Of a stretch of DNA of 64,000 nucleotides, positions 54,609 through 64,000 are shown in pieces (positions within the stretch are counted from its first letter, which is position 1; every line of letters begins with the position of its first letter). The stretch is taken from contig NC_087062.1 in NCBI RefSeq assembly GCF_963678635.1, positions 51,680,028-51,744,027 on the forward strand. The letters are read 5' to 3'. The position numbers and the translations under genes were made by a program. Source of the stretch: Symsagittifera roscoffensis (Eukaryota; Xenacoelomorpha; Acoela; Convolutidae). Below the pieces are notes generated by a model, which made no database searches, had not been told where the DNA came from, and worked only from the letters and a program-made list of their open reading frames with translations.

Positions 54609-54824
54609 TCAAAGATACTGTGTTTGCAAATGAAAATCTAAATTCATTGCTAAAAAAATTCTAAATATAAAAATTTGTGTTGGCTTTTGCCGTACGACCA
54701 TGAAACTTATGGGTAAATTCTTTTGTAGTCCTATATCGTCTCTTGTCCGAGGTCTTTTTCCAATACCGGGTAGTTCTCGTATTGTTCGGAATAATGGATC
54801 TGATGTATTGAGTCTTAGAGACAT
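54609..54824 (-). CDS. Conserved small leader ORF, element C copy 1 (71 codons)
   Basis: Starts MSLRLNTSDPLFRTIRELPG and ends AMNLDFHLQTQYL. Intact from ATG to stop although most larger ORFs of this element are broken. Differs from copy 2 only in the last codons, where one base changes CAG to TAG. Confidence 0.5.
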   Translation of the reverse strand: MSLRLNTSDPLFRTIRELPGIGKRPRTRDDIGLQKNLPISFMVVRQKPTQIFIFRIFLAMNLDFHLQTQYL

Positions 54825-54947
54825 TTAAATTAAATTATTGTCGTTTAACACTTTTGAGAAGGTTTTTTGTCTAAGTCCAATCTATTTGGTTAGTTCTAAG
54901 CCAATTTGCTTTTTAAGGTCTTATTGAAGACTTTTGGTCGCACCAGA

Positions 54948-55093
54948 TGAGTTTAGATGGGAGGTAAACTCAAAGAGTAATTTCAGATAAGGTACACCAT
55001 CTGCTCGTCACGCTATCTTATTTTCGGTCGGATAGATTCGTGCAACTTCTTAGTCTAATACCGATTTTAATCTTACTCTTATATCTTTTAGTC
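54948..55093 (-). repeat. Internal partial LTR at the duplication junction
   Basis: The first 146 bp (plus-strand order) of the 5' LTR of C, followed by CGA and then pol sequence starting GTTTTTACTTGAG (same as 47489). A primer binding site (CCA at 54943-54945 on this strand) adjoins it. It lacks the distal LTR half including the palindrome. Confidence 0.9.
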
Positions 55094-55096
55094 CGA

Positions 55097-58000
55097 GTTT
55101 TTACTTGAGTCAGTAATTTTGTATGTTACATCAATTATTTGATATGGTCCTTTTCGGAGTGGTTGTAATTGTTTGGAAATTCTTTTTCATGTTGTGAAGT
55201 TTGGAATTAAAACAAATGTTCCGAGTTTTATATCTGTGGCTGGTGTAAAGCGTGAATTGATTTGGTTATTTATGCTTTGCCTTTGTAACAATTTTTTTGT
55301 TATTTTCTGATAAATTTCGTTGTGTTTCTTATCTCTATTTAAAATCCAATCGTTGTGTGTAACAGAAGGTAATTTTAAAATTTGCGGATTATGAAAGTGG
55401 TCTTCATCATGGGTATGTAGTGGTAAATTGTAACAAATTGAATCCTTACGTGGTTGACAATAACCTTGTGCATTTTTATGGGCGTTTGCTGTAAACATAA
55501 TTGGTTTACGTGGTTTTTGAATAATACCACTTCATATGGTGACATTCCTAGTGTTGTTGTAATTTGTGATTTATATTATAAGGGAAACAACTTTACATCT
55601 GCTGACCGTTCAGTGTATCGTGTATCATTTCCATTAATGATACATCTGAGATATTCTTGTAATGAACGGTTTATACCTCCGACTAATTCATTTGTCCAGG
55701 GTGCATGAGATTTACGTGGTTTATGCTTAATATTTTATAAGTGGCATAATATGATTATTTCGTTATTATTAAATACAGTGCCATTGTCTGTGACTAGAGT
55801 TTCGGGTAATCCGAATTTAGCTATCCAGTGTTCGTAGTGTGTTGTATATGCATAGTAAGCGTTACATTGGGGTACTGGATTGAGTGCTACACAGTGTGTA
55901 AATGCATCAACGATGACCATTATATATGAGTTTTCTTCTGTGGATGGTGAACTTGGTCCTTTTGTGTCAAATGATATTCTGTGATTGAAATTTAGACTCT
56001 GTCCTTTAAAAATCTTTTTTTTCTGCAATTTGTTTTTAATTTGGGTCGGGTTTATTTAATTGACATATTATACAATCGTTGCATAATACTTTAATCCAAA
56101 TTGGTGCATTGAGGAAATAAATTTTTTGGATAAAATAAGAGTATGTCTTTTCTGCTCCTGAATGTCCTTTAGTGAGTCGGGTATATGAAGTGTTGACTGC
56201 TATTAACATCATACTTAAAGGTAGGCAAAGTACTTTAAAATCAGGTGTTTGATTTTCTAAAATATCTGTGTTTTCATTTTTAATGGTATTATTGAATTCT
56301 CTGAAGTATATAAGGAGTGTTTTGTTTCCTAAGATTGTGGTATCAGCTTTGGTTGGTTTAGTTTTATATTTGTGCCATGATTTTAGTTGTCTGATGACGG
56401 GATCAAGGTTTTGAGATTTCTGCAAAAATTCTAGTGTGATTTTTTCTGTTGTTGCTAGAAAAAATTTTTCTACTTCTATTTTTGATAGGGGTATTGTGTC
56501 AAATGGGTCATGTAGATTAAAAACTTGATTTATCGTGTATTTTGAATCATTTGGTACCGGTCCTGATAAACTTATTGTTTCCGTTAGGTTTTCTTTTCTA
56601 TTAAAAGGAAAGGGTCTTTTTATGTGGTTGTTGTTTAATTCGCTTTTGTTGAGTATTGTTTTTGATCCAATGTGAATATGGAATCGGCTTAAATGTAGAT
56701 GTGCCTAATAAATCAACTTCATAGTGGCTGTTTTGACAATCTAAATAGAGTGGAAAATACTATAGAGTGTTTATTTGTGATTTTTCTATGTCAGTTTATA
56801 CTGCATAATAACATTCTAATTGTGGTGAAGTTTCATCTTTAGCGAGGTAGAATTTTATATTTTTTGGTATTTCAACTGTTGTTTTTCTTGTAGTTCAGGT
56901 GGTGTGTTTCTACTAAGAGTATCAAGTAGTGCAAGGTTTTTTCCTGCTGTCCAAATTATGTGTAAGTTTGAAAATTTCATTAAAATTAATTGAAATTTGT
57001 AAACTCCATGGTTTGGATTTGATTTTTGTGTAAAAAGAAATATGATAGGTTTGTGATCCGTAAATAACACTGTTGGATGTTTTGATCCAAGTCTCAAAAA
57101 TTTTTATTCTGTGAGAGTATATATGATAGCTGTGCATTCTCTCATAAGAATAGAGAGTCGTAATTTGGCTTGTGTAAATAAGCGAGAATTTGCTGATATG
57201 AGATTTGTTTTATTTGTTCCAAAGTGGGATTGTAGTAATGCTACACCGATGCCAAAATTTGAAGCATCACACATTGCATAAAACGGTTGATTGGGATCTG
57301 GGATTGGGGTTGAGATTTGTTCGGTGAGAAGTTTTTTGATTTTTTCAAATCGTGTTTGATGTTATGTTGTCCATTCAAAGTTGTTTTTTTGCCTAAGAAT
57401 GTTATAGAATGGTCCTAAGTATAACTGCATTTTATAGACGTATTTACTCAAGAAATTTAACATTCCAAGGAATTCTTGGATTTTCTTTTTGTTTGTAGAT
57501 GGCAGGAGTTTTTGAATTGCGTCTGTTCGTGATTTCAATGGGGTTATAGTGTTTTTCTCTATGATGTGTCCGAGAAATTTTACGCGTGTTGAGAAAAAAT
57601 GTGATTTATATGGGGCCGCTTTCATGTTTTGTTCTGTAAATTTTGGTGATATTTTTCTAGAACTATGAACATTTCATCTTTTGTTTGTGATTGCATAAAG
57701 ACATCGTCTAAATATGTGATTGCATTTTTAGTGATTATGAGTGGTCTAAGAGTTTTGCTCATGAATGCTGAGAAAGCTGCTGGCCCTATGGATATGCCAT
57801 AGAGTAATCTATTAAACTCGTATTGTTGATTTCCAATAACGAATTGTGGTAATCGTCGTGATTGTTCATCTAGTGGCATTTGGCTATATGCACTATTCAT
57901 GTCTGCGGTTGTGAAGTATTTACCGTTTATCTTTGTTAAAATTACTTGAATTGATTCTATTGGCCAATTACAATTAGATTCATCTATGAGTGAATTGAGG

Positions 58001-58748
58001 TATCTACCATCTAGAACTATTTTTAGTGATTCTCCATTAGCGAGAACAGTAACAGGGTTACTAGAGGTGTTTCATTTTGGTTGTTCTTCTTTATTTATTG
58101 GAGGTATGAGTTCGTATTGTTCTAGAATGTCAAGTAATCTATTGACTTTGTTCTGTAAGTGATTTGGTACTTTGCTTGCTCTTTAATTTTTCAAAACTGC
58201 GTCAGGTTTCAAGGGTAAATGTAGTGGTGAATTTATTTTTCGAACGTCAAATTTAGATGTTGCATAAACTGTCGGATATCTTAACATTAAATCGGCTAAT
58301 TTTTCAAATTCATTCTGTGTTATTTGAGAGTTTTGAAATTTGATCATTGTCAAAAGTTTTTGTTGTTGTTCTGTATATTGTAATATTTTGAATGTTGGTT
58401 TAAAATAAGGTGTTTTTGTGAATAAGTCTGTGTTTGTTTTTTTGTTGCTTATTATATTATTTATTGATAATTCTTCATCAAGAATTGTTGATTGACATAT
58501 ATCTAATAGTTGTAATTTATAATTTACTCTGTATGCTACTTCTTTTTTGGGAGAAGTTGTTGCATTGGTTTCACGATATCCTAGGAGTCCAAAAATTAGG
58601 GGTTTAAAAGGAGTCCAAAAATTTTATATGGTGAAATATTATTTACATGTAGAGAAATGATATCGGAGTTTGAGTTTTTCATTTAATTTATGGATGAAAT
58701 TGTTACTCTAAAAAAATTGTGAATTGGTCTAAATTCAAGGTCAGACAT
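55097..58748 (-). pseudogene. pol of element C, copy 2, truncated at the duplication junction
   Basis: Same content and lesions as copy 1, but the last ~330 bp of integrase are absent because the unit starts at the junction. Includes the Gly at the catalytic Glu position and an intact YLDD motif. Confidence 0.8.
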
Positions 58749-58769
58749 AAAGAGATGTTGTTGATTTTG

Positions 58770-61059
58770 TTCTTTATCATATTGGTGAACTTGTTTGAGG
58801 GGGTCTAAATTGGTTTCTTCAGTAGTTTGTACTTGATTTATTTGTCTTTGATGTTTTGGTGAATTGCTTCTATATTTGTTTTGAGAATCTGGATAACGTG
58901 TATTATTTCTATGAGGTGATAGAGAGTAATTACTTTGCCTATTGTTATAGTTTGAATTCCTATTTTGTGAAATTTCTTGTTATCTATTTTGATAATTGTC
59001 GTATTAGGTCTTTGGTGATTTGGTCTGTTGTTTGAATAATCTCGTGATCGATTATTATATCGTTGATTTCGATTATTCAAATAGCTTCTGGGTCTACTGT
59101 TGGATTATTTTCTGTGTCTATTGTATGATGAATTTCTTGATCTATCATTTGAACAGTGTCTATTCCTAGAGTGTGAAAGGAAACTGGTATCAAACGAATA
59201 ACTTGGTCTATTTGAGTTTGATCGTGAATAATTATTTTGATATTGAGTATTTCGACTATTTGATCGACTATATCTATTTTGTGAGAAATTACGTGAATTT
59301 CTTTGGTCTGGTGATCTACCTCTGTAGTAAGAGTTGTAAGATGATTGATTTCTTGAATCAAGTGAGCTGTTTGGAAGTGGTTTTCCTGTGAAGATATTAT
59401 TACTGTGAATGTTTTTATTTGGTACATTTTGATCTTTTTAAATGTATTGATAAATGATTTGTTTGGTTCTTTGTACTTTTGTGGTATATTCTGGTGGTTT
59501 TGTTGTTTTTTCTGCATTCCGCAATGCTATGTCCGTATCTTCGGCAATAGTTACACCATTTTTTCTAATGATGGTTTAACTAAAAAATTTGGATTTTTTT
59601 TTAAAATTGTTGATGATTTTGGTCATAAAAATCTTCATCATCTGATGAAAAATAAATAGGTGTGTAATAAGGTGTTTTATGTTTATTTTGGTTGAAAAAA
59701 AGGATAATTTTCACTTTGGTCTTGTAAAATTCGTGGGTAATCATTGAAATTTACTGAGTTTGATGTTGGTTATTGGAAATTTTGTCTTTGTGAAAATAAA
59801 AGATATTGTGTATTTGTACGAGGAGGTTTAGTTGTTTGTGGTCTATTTACATAGTTATTATTGTGTTCTGCAAATTTATTTCTAGTGAATGTTCTTTGTT
59901 TTTGAGTTGTTTTTGTTATTGGTCTAAATGTTTGGTTATCCAATTGTGAATATTTTGGGACAACGGAGGGTTTAACCGTAGATTGTAATGTTACCTGTGG
60001 TAATGTTGGGTTTTTAGGTCTTGGAGTTGTAAGATTGGGATGCATTGGAGAAATACTTTGTTGTGTTGTTGTTACTGTTGTAACTACTTCTTCTTTTGCG
60101 AAATGTGATGATATTTGAATATCTTGTTGTGCATGATTTCCATGTCCACTTAGGTTTTCTTGTTGTATGAGGGTTGAGTTTAATATATTGTTTCCTATTC
60201 TATTGGGTAGAAATGAATTATAATTTAAAAGTGTTGCGTCAGCTGTGAGTGGATATACTTTAACATAGTCTTTGTTAATGAAGATTGTGCTGATTGTTTG
60301 ACTTGAAATATCTATTGGTATGTTCAAGAATAACGGATCAGACCATTCAGGGTCCCAAATATAATCTGACTGTTCTGCTAATACAGTGTCATCATTCGCA
60401 TTTTATCTTGCTAAAATTGTTTCTTGCTTGTGAGATTAAATCAATATTATGTGTGAAACAATCAATGATAAACCCTGCTAAAAATTTGTGAATCGTGTTT
60501 ATTATTTTGTGAAACTTCGTTACCGGGTAATTTTTCACGGATTGTGTTTAATTATTCGGAGAATATTCCAATTTCATGTCTTACAGTTGTATCTTTTGAT
60601 GTTTGAACTGGTGAAGTTCCTTGGGACTCTGATTTTTCTGGTATAGATGGATAACTATAAATTATTTTAAATACATCGGTAGTGAATTTTGAGTTCGTTT
60701 ATTTTTGAATTTTGGTGGTGTATATTTTTTATGTATTCTGTGAATACTTTTGAAAATTCTATATCTACATCGTCTGTTTGAAGTAGATATCTACCATGAA
60801 ACTCACTTGGTGAATGGATTTCTATGGTATAGATTCCGTAATGTTGTGTTAGATTACATATTCCTTTTAGATCGTGATCGATATTTTGTCTTTTGATATT
60901 TACTTCTGGAAATTCTGCTGTGCATGGACTAGTTCCTTTTTCAAATAATTTTGCGATTAAGTTTTGACAAAATTGTGTTTGTCCTCTATCATCACTGAGT
61001 GAATTGATTAAAAATGGGAGGATGGAGTTTTCATCTTCACTTTTTTCATTTTGACTCAT
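58770..61059 (-). pseudogene. gag of element C, copy 2
   Basis: Same as 51160-53449, with the same capsid and protease deletions, so the deletions preceded the duplication. Confidence 0.75.
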
Positions 61060-61400
61060 TTTTGTGTTTTATGACTGTCAATTTGTAGTTTTCAATGTGT
61101 TTTATTGGTTGATTCCAATTGTATTGATGTACTGGTTTGTTTTTTTTATGTCTTTTTTGATCTTCTTTTGCCTTGTATTGATGATTGGGATGTGGTTTCT
61201 GAATCAGAAAAAAAAGTGTGTATCATTAACTTGGTAATTTTTATTTACGGAGTCTTTTAACCTGTAAAGTTCTTCCAAATTACTTGTTTCTGATTCGGAG
61301 ACTACGTTTCTTCGTTTTGAAAATATTTTTCGTGTGATTTGCCTTTGTTTGCTTTAAAAAAATAATTGTGATTGTTTGTCGTTTTGCTCTAATATATCCT
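61035..61400 (-). pseudogene. Basic upstream ORF of element C, copy 2
   Basis: Duplicate of 53425-53790 with the same frameshifts. Confidence 0.5.
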
Positions 61401-62227
61401 ATTGATTACGAGATCTTGCTTACTTGATCTTACTTAGGGGTAGTGGTTGTGTTCAAGGGTTGGAGAATAGTAAATCAATCCACAAGGTTTAGGTATAACT
61501 AGAACACAAGTAGTTCGTTAGATACTGTTTTAAACTTACCAAGTTTAAGTATTATCCTGGGTCAGGTAAGAGGGGGGTCAACTGAAGGATGAATAACCGA
61601 AGTTCTTCACTGTTTATCTTAATGAGAATGATTAGTGTGATTGAAAAAGTTCTATAAATCCTGGGTCTTGAGAAAGGGTTGGATAGTGAATCGAGGTTTG
61701 AGGTCATTAGACACCTTACTAATTGTGTGTGGGAGAACAAAATTGTTCTATTTGATCCAAGGATAAGCCTTGATGATCAGGATATAAAAATAATGTAATT
61801 AAGTTTAATTTAGGTAAAAAGGAATTAAAGATCCAAGGAAAGCCTTGATGATCTGTTAAGTTTAAAAAGGTTTAATTTAAAGAAAAATTAGAAATAGGAT
61901 AGGATAGGCCTTTATAATTTAAATTTGAGTTTTAATTGATAAAAAATTTTTAGTTTATTAGTTTTTGATGATGTTAGTGGATTTATGATTCGCTGTTATA
62001 TTTTAGGCGATGAAGCTGAGATGAAGAGATGATTTATATATTACTATCAATTTATGTGTTTACTAACTAATTTTTATAATTTTTTTTTCAATAAACATTT
62101 TTCTAGATATCTTTTTAAATTTACTGCAGACTTGAAGGGAACGACTAGGGATGTTTTTATCAGTCGTTTTTGTACAAAAAAAAGTTTAGCGCCTGTAATT
62201 TTCGTTGAAGATTTTTCTTCAAAGATA

Positions 62228-62434
62228 CTATGTTTGCAAATGAAAATCTAAATTCATTGCTAAAAAAATTCTAAATATAAAAATTTGTGTTGGCTTTTGC
62301 CGTACGACCATGAAACTTATGGGTAAATTCTTTTGTAGTCCTATATCGTCTCTTGTCCGAGGTCTTTTTCCAATACCGGGTAGTTCTCGTATTGTTCGGA
62401 ATAATGGATCTGATGTATTGAGTCTTAGAGACAT
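62228..62434 (-). CDS. Conserved small leader ORF, element C copy 2 (68 codons)
   Basis: Duplicate of 54609-54824; ends AMNLDFHLQT then TAG, as in B where the same Thr is followed by TAA. Confidence 0.5.
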   Translation of the reverse strand: MSLRLNTSDPLFRTIRELPGIGKRPRTRDDIGLQKNLPISFMVVRQKPTQIFIFRIFLAMNLDFHLQT

Positions 62435-62524
62435 TTAAATTAAATTATTGTCGTTTAACACTTTTGAGAAGGTTTTTTGTCTAAGTCCAATCTATTTGGT
62501 TAGTTCTAAGCCAATTTGCTTTTT

Positions 62525-62555
62525 AAGGTCTTATTGAAGACTTTTGGTCGCACCA
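62525..62555 (-). other. Primer binding site of element C
   Basis: TGGTGCGACC on the minus strand, two bases from the LTR end, equivalent to the site in B. Confidence 0.65.
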
Positions 62556-62557
62556 GA

Positions 62558-62933
62558 TGAGTTTAGATGGGAGGTAAACTCAAAGAGTAATTTCAGATAA
62601 GGTACACCATCTGCTCGTCACGCTATCTTATTTTCGGTCGGATAGATTCGTGCAACTTCTTAGTCTAATACCGATTTTAATCTTACTCTTATATCTTTTA
62701 GTCTCAATAGATTTAGAATAAACTGGTTTTGTTACAAGTCGGTCTCTTGGAGAAAGCAACTAAGTTGTAAGTTAAATGCAAAATGCTCTGGTGCTGAAAC
62801 TACAAGTAATTTCCGCACTTACAAATAAGTGGTTGTTAATTGATGGAGTGTGATTGTTTAGTCTTTAATATTTTATAGAGCAAAAATAGCTAATTTATAA
62901 CCAATTATAATATATAGTTTGGATCTGGTTACA
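62558..62933 (-). repeat. 5' LTR of element C (376 bp)
   Basis: TGAGTTTAGATGG...ATCTGGTTACA. The palindrome arms carry one change each (GTGCTGAAACTAC, GTAATTTCCGCAC). About 10% different from the 3' LTR. Confidence 0.85.
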
Positions 62934-62937
62934 GTAA
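62934..62937. other. Target-site duplication GTAA, right of element C
   Basis: Matches 39528-39531. Confidence 0.6.
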
Positions 62938-63219
62938 GCCTCATAACTGTCTTAATTTGAAATCTCTCTGTCTTGTCTGAAAAAAACTTAAAATTATCGT
63001 AGCAAAAAGAAGAGAGTTTTTTTTCAGTTTGAAAATCTGAATTTAAATTGAACATAAAGGAGAACAGGTTTAAAATATAAAATCGTGAACAAAAAATGCA
63101 AACTGTTATAAACTCTAAATTGATTCGAAAACTGAGAAAACGTTCCCGAAAAGTTTAAAATTTGGAGAAAACCCAAATTTTTTGAACTGCTTTCGTCAAA
63201 CAGCGCTTGAGAAAATTGG
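62938..63219. other. Right flank of element C, no gene seen
   Basis: AT-rich, no recognised repeat or frame. Confidence 0.45.
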
Positions 63220-64000
63220 TCTCCAGGTTTTCACCTCTGGAACAGATGAGAAGGACTCGAGTAGCTGTTTTGTATGATCTCCCTTAATTTTTACTATGAA
63301 TTATTGTATTCGGGTGCGACAATTTGTTTTTATTAATTCCACAAACTGTGAGCGGATTCCGCAAATTGTAAGTGAGATATCAGGATAAACCAGCTTGAAA
63401 AATGGCTTCCTAGAAAAACGAATGCAGAAATTACGATAAAATACTAAACCTTTGTCGGTGGAATTCACGAAAAAGTCTGGAATCAAGTTTAACTAAAATC
63501 GGAAGGATACTCAATTAGAAATAAATAAATTTAAACATTTGATTGAAACGGCCATTTTGATTTGTAAACCCGCAATTTGATAACCCAGCAGCCTTGAGCA
63601 ATGATTATAGCTAGATTATACGATTGCGGAAATTACGAACAAATACTTAACTATTGTCAGTGGAACCCACGAACAAATCCTAACTCATTACTTGCCTAAA
63701 TTCGGTGATATAGCTTTTAGATGTTCAAAAACTTAAACATTTGATTAAAAACGGCTATTTTGAGTTCTAAATTTAGTTTTTCTTAATATTCATAAATAGT
63801 TATTGACATATCTCAGCAAATGTTTGTAGTCGTGTCAAAAACAGTCACGCCCGCGGTATAACGCAACCAATTCAAACTGTCATACCAAACAATTCGATTA
63901 GTTTAAATTGCACAATTAATTCGAAAAATGCCTAAGGATAGAAAAAACTAACAACGTTGTTGATTATGATTTAATTCGGCTAGACACATTTTTTTGAATC
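63220..64000 (+). repeat. Dispersed repeat, copy right of element C (cut by window end)
   Basis: Matches 38205-39000 in the same orientation over its whole visible length, from GGTTTTCACCTCTGGAACAG to CTAACAACGTTGTTGATTATG and beyond. It continues out of the window. Confidence 0.75.

Larger units (their letters stand above)
47489..55093 (-). repeat. Tandem duplication unit 1 (7.6 kb)
   Basis: Spans from within the integrase C-terminal region through gag and leader into the first 146 bp of an LTR. Repeated at 55097-62703 with an offset of 7608-7610 bases. Confidence 0.95.
55097..62703 (-). repeat. Tandem duplication unit 2 (7.6 kb)
   Basis: Nearly identical to 47489-55093. By eye about a dozen single-base differences (for example near 49432/57040, 51786/59395, 52009/59618, 52692/60312, 54145/61751) and two one-base indels, so roughly 99.8% identity. 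Confidence 0.95.
39532..62933 (-). mobile_element. LTR retroelement C, 23.4 kb including a 7.6 kb internal tandem duplication
   Basis: Same family as A and B. Bounded by LTRs 39532-39867 and 62558-62933 with GTAA on both sides. Without the duplication it would be about 15.8 kb. Capsid and protease coding sequence are missing and all pol and glycoprotein frames are broken. The two LTRs differ by roughly a tenth of positions plus indels, so the insertion looks older than B. Confidence 0.9.

Overview
The window is AT-rich, repeat-dominated DNA from an animal nuclear genome, most likely an invertebrate. The evidence is: 15-17 kb LTR retroelements with gag, protease, reverse transcriptase, RNase H and integrase; a tRNA-derived SINE; a TA-flanked foldback MITE; and gene fragments with short introns (73-85 bp) and ordinary GT/AG splice sites. 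I see no prokaryotic operon, rRNA or CRISPR. I cannot name the species.

Layout. (1) 1-2759: the 3' end of LTR element A, plus strand. (2) 3551-20494: element B, minus strand, 16.9 kb, with both LTRs. (3) 20495-39531: a mosaic of tandem repeats, MITEs, a SINE and two decayed genes. One decayed gene (minus, about 28.3-31.5 kb) carries a clear piece of a JmjC histone-demethylase-like domain. The other (plus, about 34.0-36.5 kb) is an unrecognised multi-exon gene. (4) 39532-62933: element C, minus strand, same family as A and B, flanked by GTAA on both sides. Element C contains a 7.6 kb tandem duplication (47489-55093 and 55097-62703, differing at about a dozen bases). (5) 62938-64000: flank of C; from 63220 it repeats sequence found at 38205-39000 on the other side of C.

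The retroelement family. Reading B in its own direction (20494 down to 3551): 5' LTR, primer binding site starting TGGTGCGA, a 1.2 kb leader with small hairpins and a conserved small ORF, a basic ORF overlapping gag, Gag (split by a frameshift) with zinc knuckle and retropepsin, RT, RNase H and integrase in Ty3/Gypsy order, two small hydrophobic ORFs joined by an ATGA overlap, a Pro/Gln-rich frame overlapping a secreted envelope-like glycoprotein, a 604-codon accessory ORF of unknown function, 1.6 kb of noncoding sequence with a repeated CAGTAAAT-like motif, and the 3' LTR. The post-integrase cassette (two membrane ORFs, glycoprotein, large unknown ORF) is the most unusual part and the best candidate for an undescribed system.

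All three copies look dead, through different lesions. B has a deletion in RT, a frameshift in RNase H, a Tyr at the second catalytic Asp of integrase and a glycoprotein with an in-frame stop and internal deletion. C has lost capsid and protease and has Gly at the catalytic Glu of integrase. The 604-codon ORF of B is the best-preserved reading frame in the window.
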